Of a stretch of 64,000 nt of DNA, positions 26,118 through 34,722 are shown piece by piece. How positions within the stretch are numbered: position 1 is the stretch's first letter; each line of letters opens with the position of its first letter. The position numbers and the translations under genes were made by a program. The notes below the pieces were generated by a model, which worked only from the letters and a program-made list of their open reading frames with translations, was not told the DNA's origin and searched no databases. Source of the DNA: an uncultured Collinsella sp. (GTDB lineage: Bacteria; Actinomycetota; Coriobacteriia; Coriobacteriales; Coriobacteriaceae); assembly GCA_902493535.1 (NCBI GenBank), contig CABUQG010000004.1, positions 1 through 64,000 on the forward strand, in the 5' to 3' direction.

Positions 26118-26217
26118 GCGGGCGCCAGAGCGACAACTTGTCATTCAAAGAGGACGGCATGACCAGAAGGTCTATGCCGTCCTCTTTTCATGCCAATTTG
26201 TTCGCTCTGGCGCCCGC
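26118..26217. repeat. Nested hairpin with inner terminator-like stem
   Basis: The outer arms GCGGGCGCCAGAGCGA (26118-26133) and its complement (26202-26217) match perfectly over 16 bases. Inside, AAGAGGACGGCAT (26148-26160) pairs with ATGCCGTCCTCTT (26174-26186), followed by TTTC. It may terminate htpG transcription. Confidence 0.8.
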
Positions 26218-26259
26218 TCGCTGGCATTGCCAAAACATCGACGTTGCCGTGGTCCTAAG

Positions 26260-26315
26260 TAGTCATTGGGGACGATCTTGTTTGACTAGTCGTTTAAGAA
26301 CGTCCCCGATGACTA
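26260..26315. repeat. 20-bp-arm hairpin with GGGGACG arms
   Basis: TAGTCATTGGGGACGATCTT pairs with the segment 26296-26315 with one mismatch and one G-T pair. The rest of the gap (26316-26500) is AT-richer and holds a weak promoter, TTGAGA at 26440 and TACAAT at 26461. Confidence 0.75.
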
Positions 26316-26500
26316 TTTGAATTGCTAATTTGTGCGGGTTGTGGTTTTGTGACCTGCTGAAATTTAGGATACTGTACATCTGTACGTTAACTCATCTTCG
26401 TAGTATATTGCTACCCGCAAAACTCAACACCATTGTGCTTTGAGACGTTAAAGCGCCTACTACAATGGTTGTCGATAGTACGATTCGATTTAACGACAGG

Positions 26501-29281
26501 ATGGATGGTCCAAGCGTGAGTCTCGGCAGCAAACTATCCAATGCAAAGGTGTCCTTTGCGATATTTAAGCGCGACATTAAGCGACTGCTTGTGAACCCCG
26601 TCGCCCTGGTGGTTACCCTAGGCGTGTGCGTTATTCCCTCGCTGTATGCCTGGTATAACATCGTGGCAAACTGGGATCCGTATGGAAACACCCAAGGCAT
26701 CAAGATTGCTATCGCCAACAACGATCGAGGCACCCAAAACGACTTGGTGGGTGAGCTCAACGCTGGCGACAAAGTGGTCGACCAGCTCAAGGAGAATCAT
26801 CAGTTGGGCTGGACGTTCGTCGACTCGACGGCCGATGCCAAGGAGGGCGTCGAGAGCGGCGAGTACTATGCCGCTATCGTGATTCCCAAGAACTTCTCGG
26901 ATAACCTGGTTTCGATGCTCGACGGCAACTACCATCAGCCCAAGCTCACGTACTACGTCAATGAGAAGAAGAGCGCCATTGCGCCCAAGGTTACCGATAC
27001 CGGTGCAAACACCATCGAGGAGCAGATCAACTCGGAATTTGTCTCTACGGTAGGCAAGACTGTTGCCGGTATCGCCAAGGATGCCGGTGTCGATTTAAAG
27101 GACAAGGCAACCCAGACTCAGGACTCGCTGGCAAGTTCGGTGTCCGAGGCGTCCGACACCTTGGGCGAGGTGCGCGATTCGATTGGCGATATGAATGCCG
27201 CCATCGATAAGACGAGTGGCGCTATCGCCTCGGCTGATGCGGCACTTGCCGGCTTGCAAGGCCAGGCACCGTCGCTGACGCAGGCGATCTCCCAGGGCAA
27301 CGACCTGCTGAGCGAAGCTCGCACCACGGCGGGCAACTCCATCACCTCGCTCTCCAAGGCGCTCTCGGAAGGCAGCCTTGCGCTCACCAAGACGTCGGCC
27401 TCTGCGAACGCTGCCATCGGCAAGCTGACGGGCGCGGTTACATCTATGACCACCCGTATCGACAACTCGCTCGAGTCTCTTCAAGCGACGATCGACCACA
27501 ATAAGGCCGTTATCGGGCACTTGGAGATTCTCGCCAATGACACGTCGACAGGTTCCGAGGAAATTGACGCGCGCATTGTATCGACCATCGATTTGCTTCG
27601 AGAGCAGAATGAAAAGCTTCAGAGCATCAAGGACGGTCTGTCCGCGCAGTCGTGCGCCATGGCGAATGACGCAGCGGCTGTTTCGGGTGCCAGTGACGCT
27701 ATCAATAACGCAATTCATACCGGTGCGACCAACCTTGGCCAAGCCCAGACGGACTTGGGCCAAAACGCGCTGCCGAAGGCCTCGAGCGCGCTCGACTCTT
27801 TTGCTGCCGTTTCGGGCGACCTGACCGGTATCGTCTCGGGTATGACACCTACACTTGCAAATGCGCGCGGCACGTTGGCGCAGCTTAGCGCTACGCTCGG
27901 CCAGGCCAAGACCACGCTGTCCCAGACCGATTCCTCGCTTGCCAAGGTCCAGGACAAGCTTGCAACCGCCGCCAATGACATCGCGGCGCTGCAGACCTCC
28001 GAGTCCATGGGCGAGCTGGCCGATCTGATGGGCGTCGATGTCAATGACGTGGCAGATTTCATGGCGTCTCCGGTTGAGTTGACGTCCAAGTCAATCTATC
28101 CGGTCAAGAGCTTTGGCTCGGGCATCGCTCCCTTCTACACCAATCTGGCGCTGTGGGTGGGCGGCTACGTGCTTATCGCCATCTACAAGCTCGAGGTCGA
28201 CCGCGAAGGCATCGGCAGCTTTACCGCGCGCCAAGGCTACTTTGGCCGCTGGTTGCTCATGGTGATCCTGGGCGCGTTGCAGGCCATCATCGTTACGGTA
28301 GGCGATCTGGTGATTGGCGTGCAGTGCGTCAGCCCGCTGCTGTTCGTGCTGGGCGGCATCGCCATTTCGTTCACCTACGTCAATATCATCTATGCGCTGT
28401 CCACCACGTTTAAGCATATCGGCAAGGCTATCGGCGTCATTCTCGTCATCGTGCAGATCCCGGGTTCGTCGGGCATGTACCCCATCGAGATGATGCCCGG
28501 CTTCTTCCAGTGGCTGCACCCGCTGCTGCCCTTTACCTACGGCATCAATCTGCTGCGCGAGACGGTCGGCGGCATGTATTCGTTCAACTACCTGTTTAAC
28601 CTGTGCATTCTGGGCGTGTTCTTGATCGTGGCGCTCTTTATCGGCCTGCAGCTGCGTCCGCTGCTGCTCAACCTTAACCTGCTCTTTGATAAACAGCTCT
28701 CCACGACCGGTATGATGATTTGCGAGTCCAACGACCTGCCGCGCCAGCGCTACTCGCTGCGCACGGCCATGCGCGTCATGCTCGATTCCGATTCGTACCG
28801 TCGCGAACTGCTCGATCATGCGGTCGCCTTTGAACATCGCTACCCGTACTACATCAAGGGCGGTTTTGCCGCCGTGGTGGGCGTTCAGGTCCTGCTCTTT
28901 GTCCTGTCGACGGTTCTCGATATCGACAATAACGGCAAGATCATCCTGCTTGTCATTTGGATCATCTCGGTTATTGCCATCTGCGGCTGGCTTATCAATA
29001 TCGAATATATCCGCGCGAGCCTCAATACCCAGATGCGCATCTCGGCGCTTTCCGATGAGGACCTGCGTCGCGAGATGCGCGAGCACACGGCCGCCATTCC
29101 TGCCGCCCGCCGCATGTTTGGCCTCAACGCCAACGAGCGTGATGCCAAGGGTGGCGATCAGTCCACGGGCCGCTTGCCGCATATAGGCTCGCACCATAAA
29201 TCTCAGGGCAGCGACAGCACGGCCACAAATGATGGAGATACCACCCCGCTTGGCAAGCACTCCAAAGGAGGTGAGGCATAA
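26501..29281 (+). CDS. YhgE/Pip-family membrane protein 1
   Basis: A large membrane protein of the YhgE/Pip (phage infection protein) family. An N-terminal helix (VALVVTLGVCVIPSLYAWYN) is followed by NWDPYGNTQGIKIAIANND, the family signature. Then comes a long extracytoplasmic coiled-coil region full of Ser/Ala/Thr heptads (about residues 200-510). A C-terminal ABC-2-like permease domain has five or six helices. A further two-helix segment (GVQVLLFVLSTVLDIDNN...) and a charged tail are extra compared with its neighbour. The start is uncertain: ATG 26465 would overlap the TACAAT box, so 26501 or GTG 26516 is preferred. Transport substrate unknown. Confidence 0.82.
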   Translation: MDGPSVSLGSKLSNAKVSFAIFKRDIKRLLVNPVALVVTLGVCVIPSLYAWYNIVANWDPYGNTQGIKIAIANNDRGTQNDLVGELNAGDKVVDQLKENHQLGWTFVDSTADAKEGVESGEYYAAIVIPKNFSDNLVSMLDGNYHQPKLTYYVNEKKSAIAPKVTDTGANTIEEQINSEFVSTVGKTVAGIAKDAGVDLKDKATQTQDSLASSVSEASDTLGEVRDSIGDMNAAIDKTSGAIASADAALAGLQGQAPSLTQAISQGNDLLSEARTTAGNSITSLSKALSEGSLALTKTSASANAAIGKLTGAVTSMTTRIDNSLESLQATIDHNKAVIGHLEILANDTSTGSEEIDARIVSTIDLLREQNEKLQSIKDGLSAQSCAMANDAAAVSGASDAINNAIHTGATNLGQAQTDLGQNALPKASSALDSFAAVSGDLTGIVSGMTPTLANARGTLAQLSATLGQAKTTLSQTDSSLAKVQDKLATAANDIAALQTSESMGELADLMGVDVNDVADFMASPVELTSKSIYPVKSFGSGIAPFYTNLALWVGGYVLIAIYKLEVDREGIGSFTARQGYFGRWLLMVILGALQAIIVTVGDLVIGVQCVSPLLFVLGGIAISFTYVNIIYALSTTFKHIGKAIGVILVIVQIPGSSGMYPIEMMPGFFQWLHPLLPFTYGINLLRETVGGMYSFNYLFNLCILGVFLIVALFIGLQLRPLLLNLNLLFDKQLSTTGMMICESNDLPRQRYSLRTAMRVMLDSDSYRRELLDHAVAFEHRYPYYIKGGFAAVVGVQVLLFVLSTVLDIDNNGKIILLVIWIISVIAICGWLINIEYIRASLNTQMRISALSDEDLRREMREHTAAIPAARRMFGLNANERDAKGGDQSTGRLPHIGSHHKSQGSDSTATNDGDTTPLGKHSKGGEA

Positions 29282-31471
29282 ATGAAGAACATCCTGCATC
29301 TGTTTAAGCGCGATGTCCAAAACGTGTCTCGCTCCGTAATCGGCTTGGTTGTCGTGATGGGCCTCATTATCGTGCCGTGTCTGTACGCGTGGTTTAACAT
29401 CGCCGGCAGCTGGGATCCGTACGGCAACACCGGCAACCTCAAGATCGCCGTGGTCAACACCGATGAGGGTTACGAGAGCAATCTGATCCCCGTCGAGGTT
29501 AACGTGGGCGAAAACGTGACCGCCACCCTACGCGGCAACGAGAGCTTCGATTGGGTTGTGCTTAACGATCGCGATAAAGCTATCGAGGGCGTAAAGTCGG
29601 GTGCGTACTATGCGGCCGTCGTTATCCCCAAAACGTTTAGCGCTGACATGATGACGCTTTTCTCGACCGACGTGAAGCACGCCGATATCGAGTTTTACGA
29701 GAACCAGAAGGCCAACGCCATCGCGCAGATCGTGACCGAGAAGGGTTCGAGCGCCGTTCAGAACCAGGTTAACGAATCTTTTACCGAGACCATTACGAGC
29801 GTCGGTCTTAAGACGGTGTCCAGCCTGCTCGATTACATGAGCACCGACCAGGTCAGCAACTTTATCGCCAACCTGTCCTCGACGCTCGGCGATTCGGTCC
29901 AGGACCTGCAGGACGTTCAGGCCAGCGCAACGTCGCTTGCGGGCATTTTGAGCTCCACGTCCGATTCGCTGACGTCGGCGAGCGGCATGCTCAAGCAGAC
30001 CGGTGCCGTCGATGAGTCGACAAAGCAGCTCATGGAACATGCCAAAAGCGGCATCGATGATTCCAAAGAAGCGCTTAAGGCGGCAAGCGATGCCATCGAT
30101 GCCGCGATCGATGGAAGTGCGGGTTCGTTCGACAATGTGTCTGCCGAGCTCGCGAAGGCGTTCGATGCCGCGAACCAGCATGTCGACCTTACGGTGTCCC
30201 AACTCAACGATGCCGCTGCGGCCCTCAATGCGCGCGCCAAGGATATCGATGAGATGGCCGATCAGCTCCGCAGCCTTGCCGACCAGGTGAGCGATGAGAA
30301 TTTGAAGGGCGGTCTCAAGTCCGCTGCGACATCGCTGGACAGAATCGCCGTTGAGTACCGCAACAATGCCAAGGATCTGGCGGCCACCGCGAAGTCTCTC
30401 TCCGATAGCATGGCCGAGGTCAACAACTCGCGTGCCGAGGTCGATCAGGCCATCGCCGATGCCAAGGCCGGCATCGCGGGTGCCAAATCCGATTACGATT
30501 CCACGTTCTCGGTTAAGGCCAAGGAGCTCAAGGAGACCGTCTCGGGGGTTCTGGATTCACTGAATGGTATTTCGGGCGATCTGGATAGTGCCGTAGACGA
30601 CCTGACCGATGCATCCGGTTCGCTGGCAAAGGGCCTGTCCAAAGCCGCAAAGCTGGTCAACAAGGCTTCCGATCAGCTGGGCGAGGCGTCGGACAAGATC
30701 AGCGCGTTTAAGGACGAACTCGACGGTGCCCTTATGTCTGATGATCTAGCCACGATCAAGACGATGATCGGCAATGATCCCGAGGGTCTGGCTGTGTCGC
30801 TTTCCGGCCCCGTCGCGCTCGACCGCAAGCCGGTCTATCCAATCCGCAACTACGGTTCGGCCATGGCGCCGTTCTACACGATTCTGTCGCTATGGGTCGG
30901 CTCGATCGTACTGGCGGCCATGATGAAGGTCTCGGTTGACGATGAGCTTATCAACGAGCTCATCCCCGTGCGCCTGCACGAGATCTACCTGGGTCGTTAC
31001 CTGTTCTTTGGCGGTTTGGCTCTGCTGCAGGCAACGCTCGTGTGCGCGGGCGACATTCTGTTCTTTGGCATTCAGTGCGACAACCCGCTGCAGTTTGTGC
31101 TGGCGGGCTGGGTCGCGAGTCTCGTGTTCTCCAATATCGTCTACACGCTTACGGTATCGTTTGGCGATATCGGCAAGGCCCTCGCCGTCGTGCTGCTGGT
31201 CATGCAGGTCGGCGGTTCGGGCGGTACGTTCCCCATCGAGATGACCGGCCCCGTGTTCCAGGCGATCTACCCGTTCCTGCCGTTTACCCACGGCATCAAC
31301 GCCATGCACGCCGCCATGGCCGGTGCCTACCATATGGAGTACTGGATTGAGCTGGGCATTCTGGCGAGCTACCTGATTCCGTCGCTGGCCCTGGGCGTCG
31401 TCTTCCGCCGTCCGGTCATCAAAGCCAACGACTGGATTATCGAAAAGCTGGAGTCAACTAAATTAATCTAG
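29282..31471 (+). CDS. YhgE/Pip-family membrane protein 2
   Basis: A paralog of the preceding gene, 729 residues, with the same plan. It has an N-terminal helix plus SWDPYGNTGNLKIAVVNTD, an extracytoplasmic coiled-coil stalk rich in Ala/Ser/Asp, and a C-terminal ABC-2-like domain (GGTFPIEMTGPVFQAIYPFLPFTHG region). It starts immediately after the stop of the first gene and has a strong AAAGGAGG 12-19 bases upstream. The pair probably forms a heteromeric complex. Family members have been linked to phage receptor function and to secretion; the role here is not known. Confidence 0.85.
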   Translation: MKNILHLFKRDVQNVSRSVIGLVVVMGLIIVPCLYAWFNIAGSWDPYGNTGNLKIAVVNTDEGYESNLIPVEVNVGENVTATLRGNESFDWVVLNDRDKAIEGVKSGAYYAAVVIPKTFSADMMTLFSTDVKHADIEFYENQKANAIAQIVTEKGSSAVQNQVNESFTETITSVGLKTVSSLLDYMSTDQVSNFIANLSSTLGDSVQDLQDVQASATSLAGILSSTSDSLTSASGMLKQTGAVDESTKQLMEHAKSGIDDSKEALKAASDAIDAAIDGSAGSFDNVSAELAKAFDAANQHVDLTVSQLNDAAAALNARAKDIDEMADQLRSLADQVSDENLKGGLKSAATSLDRIAVEYRNNAKDLAATAKSLSDSMAEVNNSRAEVDQAIADAKAGIAGAKSDYDSTFSVKAKELKETVSGVLDSLNGISGDLDSAVDDLTDASGSLAKGLSKAAKLVNKASDQLGEASDKISAFKDELDGALMSDDLATIKTMIGNDPEGLAVSLSGPVALDRKPVYPIRNYGSAMAPFYTILSLWVGSIVLAAMMKVSVDDELINELIPVRLHEIYLGRYLFFGGLALLQATLVCAGDILFFGIQCDNPLQFVLAGWVASLVFSNIVYTLTVSFGDIGKALAVVLLVMQVGGSGGTFPIEMTGPVFQAIYPFLPFTHGINAMHAAMAGAYHMEYWIELGILASYLIPSLALGVVFRRPVIKANDWIIEKLESTKLI

Positions 31472-31566
31472 CGCAACAATGTAAACGCCGTCGGAACATC
31501 AAGGTCTTCCAACCCGATGCTTTAGCGTAGTGAATTGCGTGGGCTGCTTGGTTGTTGCTACAGTAG

Positions 31567-31602
31567 CGGGGCGTGCCGGGGGTCCGGTGCGCCCCGTTTT
31601 TA
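31567..31602 (+). terminator. Terminator after the YhgE/Pip pair
   Basis: CGGGGCGTGCCGG pairs with CCGGTGCGCCCCG and is followed by TTTTTA. A possible promoter (TTGCGT at 31535, TACAGT at 31559, 18-base spacer) overlaps its 5' side and may serve the next gene. Confidence 0.75.
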
Positions 31603-31672
31603 TTTGACCATGAGGCGGCACGCAGCCATACGCGTGCGGACACCACGCCCAGTTTGAGTGTGAGGACGTTCC

Positions 31673-32656
31673 ATGGCCCAATACGCTGCCAACGAAATCG
31701 AAAACTTGCCCGACAGCCCTGTGGCCCGCGAAGACCTGGGCGCCGGCGGCGCCTCTCGCGGTGCCGGCGCACGCTCGCCGCTGTTCTGGAAGGTCTTGCT
31801 GCTTTCGATAGCGGTCATCTGGGGCTATTCCTTCACCACCATGAAGGATGCGCTCGATACCATTCCGGTGTTCGAGCTGCTCTACATTCGTTTTCTTCCG
31901 GCGTCGTTGGTCATGCTTGCCATCTTCCACAAGCGCATCATTGCCCATTTCAACGCTCGAAACCTGATTGTTGGACTTGGCATGGGCACGCTCATGTGGG
32001 GAGCATACGGACTGCAGACGATCGGCCTGGCGCAGACCACGGCAGGTAAGAGCGCATTTTTGACGGGTACGTACTGCATTCTCGTGCCATTCGCGAGCTA
32101 TGTCCTAAGCGGCGAAAAACTTACCCGCTATAACTTGGGCGCGGCGTTGCTGTGCCTGGCGGGCATTGGCTTGGTGGCGCTCGATAGCGTCGAGTTCAAC
32201 ATCGGTGACGTCATTACGCTGGCAGGCGCGGTCTTCTTCGCCATCCAGATGGCGGTGACCGCCAAGTACGGTCGCAAAATGGACATCAACGTTATCACGT
32301 TTTGGATGTTTGTGGGCAACGGCGTGCTGAGCCTGGTTTCGTCGCTGTTATTCGAGACCCAGGCGCCTCTGTCCGTGTGGACGCCGAACTTTATCGGTGT
32401 GATGGCGTTTCTCTCGGTGGGCTGCACATGCGTGGCTCTGCTCATCCAAAACGTCGGCCTGGCACATGTCCCGGCTTCGACGGGCTCACTGCTCCTTTCG
32501 ATGGAGTCGCCTTCGGGCGTGTTGTTTTCGGTGCTGCTGATGGGGGAGGCGCTCACCTCGCGCCTGCTCGCCGGCTTCGTGCTTATCTTCCTGTCGATTA
32601 TCTTGAGTGAGACTCACTTCGATTTTTTGCGCAAAAAGCCGCGCCCGCAATTGTAA
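31673..32656 (+). CDS. EamA/DMT-family transporter
   Basis: A 327-residue drug/metabolite-type permease with ten predicted helices in two EamA repeats (first from VIWGYSFTTMKDALDTIP, second from GAVFFAIQMAVTAKYGRK). A hydrophilic N-terminal tail of about 40 residues rich in Ala/Gly/Arg precedes the first helix. GAGGACG lies 6-12 bases before the ATG. The substrate cannot be predicted. It is monocistronic, with its own terminator at 32669. Confidence 0.88.
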   Translation: MAQYAANEIENLPDSPVAREDLGAGGASRGAGARSPLFWKVLLLSIAVIWGYSFTTMKDALDTIPVFELLYIRFLPASLVMLAIFHKRIIAHFNARNLIVGLGMGTLMWGAYGLQTIGLAQTTAGKSAFLTGTYCILVPFASYVLSGEKLTRYNLGAALLCLAGIGLVALDSVEFNIGDVITLAGAVFFAIQMAVTAKYGRKMDINVITFWMFVGNGVLSLVSSLLFETQAPLSVWTPNFIGVMAFLSVGCTCVALLIQNVGLAHVPASTGSLLLSMESPSGVLFSVLLMGEALTSRLLAGFVLIFLSIILSETHFDFLRKKPRPQL

Positions 32657-32668
32657 ACAACTTGTTGC

Positions 32669-32694
32669 GCCGCCCTCCCGGGGCGGCATTTTTT
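32669..32694 (+). terminator. Terminator after the EamA gene
   Basis: GCCGCCC pairs with GGGCGGC around TCCCG, followed by ATTTTTT. Confidence 0.85.
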
Positions 32695-32772
32695 ATGCGT
32701 CGCCCTTAAAGTTGTACTTTGCACTTTACGCTATCAAAGTGCTTGCTGCAAAAACGTTACTGGAGGGCATCT

Positions 32773-34071
32773 ATGGCACCAGCTTTGTCCGATTTTCAAC
32801 CGCAACCAGCGCCCAAGGCTACCGCAGCGGCGCAGGCCGCTATCGGTGACGGTCTTGTTGCAGAAGCTCAGACTTTTGCAGACGAGCTTGCTGTGTGGCG
32901 ACACGATCTACACCAGATGCCCGAGCTGGGTAACAACCTTCCGCAGACGTCCGCCTTTATCCAGGCGCGTCTGGACGAGATGGATATTCCCTATGCCGTG
33001 CTTGTCGACGGCTCCTGTGTCGTTGGCCTTATCGGTGCCGGCGCGGCAGCTGCTGCTCGGGGTAACGGTACGTGCACGGACAAGCAGGCCGGTACGGTCA
33101 TCATGCTCCGCGGCGACATGGATGCCCTTCCCGTTGCCGAGGAATCCGGCGAGCCCTTTGCATCCACCAATGGCTGCATGCATGCTTGCGGTCACGATAT
33201 GCACGCGACGGCGCTGCTTGGTGCGGCTCGTATGCTCAAGGCCCGCGAGTCCGAGCTTCTCGACGCCAACGCCACGGTTAAGTTGCTGTTCCAGCCGGGC
33301 GAGGAAACCTTTGAGGGTGCCCGTGCTGCCATCGTCGACGGTTTGCTGCAGAGCCCACGCCCCCAGGCCGCCTTTGCCATGCATGTCAATAGCCAGTCGC
33401 CGCTTGGCCTGGTGCTCTACGGCAGCCCGGCGCTCTCGGGCGTGTACGGTTTTCGCGTCACGCTTCAGGGCAAGGGCGGCCATGGCTCGAGCCCCGAGAT
33501 CTGCATCGACCCCATCACGGCCGGCGTCCATGTGCATCTGGCGCTTCAGGAGCTCATCTCCCGCGAGGTGCCGGCGGCCAAGGAGGTCGCGCTTACCGTT
33601 GGCAAGTTCGCCGGCGGTCAGGCCGCAAATGTCATCCCCGACACTTGTGTGCTCGAGGGAACGCTGCGTGGCTTCGACGTCAAGCTCATGGAGCACCTCA
33701 AGACCCGCATCGCGGAGGTCGTCAAAGGCGTTGCCACGACCTATCGTACGCCGGCGACTATCGAGACGCTCTCGGATGTTCCGCCGCTGGTACTCGATGA
33801 CAATATGACCCAGGCTTCACTTGGCTATGTGGGTGCGACACTGCCCAAGGCCACCTTCCTGCCGCTGTTCCACGCCATGGCGAGTGAGGACTTCGCGTTG
33901 ATCTCGAGTGAGATCCCGAGTGCGTACTTTACCGTGGGCGCTGCCGTGACTGATACGGACGAGCATTTTGCTCAGCATCATCCCAAGGCACGTTTTAGCG
34001 ATGCCGAGCTTCCCCTTGGCGCCGCGGCTTATGCGGCAGTCGCTTTGGGCTACATCGCCGACCACCGGTAG
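32773..34071 (+). CDS. M20-family amidohydrolase (HipO/AbgB-like)
   Basis: A 432-residue binuclear metallohydrolase that removes N-acyl groups from amino acids or related amides. Motifs: RGDMDALPV, HACGHDMHATALLGAARML, LFQPGEE with the catalytic Glu, a dimerisation domain with GKGGHGSSP, and HAMASEDFALIS near the end. GGAGGG lies 7-12 bases before the ATG at 32773. A truncated MFS gene follows 39 bases later, so an original transporter-hydrolase pair has probably lost its transporter. The real substrate is unknown. Confidence 0.88.
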   Translation: MAPALSDFQPQPAPKATAAAQAAIGDGLVAEAQTFADELAVWRHDLHQMPELGNNLPQTSAFIQARLDEMDIPYAVLVDGSCVVGLIGAGAAAAARGNGTCTDKQAGTVIMLRGDMDALPVAEESGEPFASTNGCMHACGHDMHATALLGAARMLKARESELLDANATVKLLFQPGEETFEGARAAIVDGLLQSPRPQAAFAMHVNSQSPLGLVLYGSPALSGVYGFRVTLQGKGGHGSSPEICIDPITAGVHVHLALQELISREVPAAKEVALTVGKFAGGQAANVIPDTCVLEGTLRGFDVKLMEHLKTRIAEVVKGVATTYRTPATIETLSDVPPLVLDDNMTQASLGYVGATLPKATFLPLFHAMASEDFALISSEIPSAYFTVGAAVTDTDEHFAQHHPKARFSDAELPLGAAAYAAVALGYIADHR

Positions 34072-34110
34072 CACCCAATCTTGCTACTCGTTTGTTTAAA
34101 AAGGAGCAGT

Positions 34111-34479
34111 ATGTCCCAGCAGCGTAAGTTCTTCCCCGGCTGGCTCGTGGTGGCTTCCGGCTTTGTCATCATGGCCACGTGCTACACGATTTTCGTTAAC
34201 TGCATGAGCCTGTTTCAGCCGCTCGTCGTCAGCGACCTGGGCATCACGCTTGCGCAGTACAACATCTCCAACGCCATCTCCACCGTGGTGAGCGTTATCG
34301 GCTCACTTGTGATCGGTCATGTTGCCGATAAAGTAAGCGGTCGCGTTTTGGGCTCCCTCACTGTAATCGCCACCTCTGCCGTTCTTGCCGGCATGAGCCT
34401 TGTCGGTGAACTGTGGCAGGTCTACGTGCTCTTTTCTGTTTGCCCCGTTCTGTTTGTGGCCGCCCTGGAAGCCGAATAG
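34111..34479 (+). pseudogene. Truncated MFS transporter (first third only)
   Basis: The 122 residues cover about four helices of a major facilitator (oxalate/formate antiporter-like start FPGWLVVASGFVIMATCYTI, and the A-loop GHVADKVSGRVLG). Full transporters have 12 helices and about 400 residues. The frame ends in VLFVAALEAE-stop, and that stop codon lies inside the left arm of a hairpin (34460-34511). No remaining MFS sequence is visible downstream. AAGGAG lies 6-11 bases before the ATG, so translation may still start. It looks like a gene broken by acquisition of the hairpin cluster. Confidence 0.75.
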
Positions 34480-34663
34480 ATGCTCGTACCATCATTCGGT
34501 TTCCAAGGCGGTCACGGGCCTACGAAATGATCCGTTTTCCTCCGTCCCCAACAGATCACGTGATCCGAAGGGGACGGAGGAAAGCGGATCGCAAACAGCG
34601 GCGGTGCGTCAGGCCGAACGAGTCCCCATACCCTCGTTCGGTCAGACGCACCGCCGCTGTTTG
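34460..34663. repeat. Cluster of three long hairpins
   Basis: Hairpin i: 34460-34478 with 34494-34511. Hairpin ii: 34529-34549 with 34570-34590 (21 bp, one G-T pair), with GATCACGTGATC inside its loop. Hairpin iii: 34592-34622 with 34633-34663 (about 31 bp, two or three mismatches). They fill the whole gap between the broken MFS gene and the hisS promoter (GTATAAT at 34674-34680). Confidence 0.85.
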
Positions 34664-34722
34664 TGTTTGTGCCGTATAATGTCCACTACCTATGACGCGA
34701 TACAAAAGAAAGGTGTTTGCCC

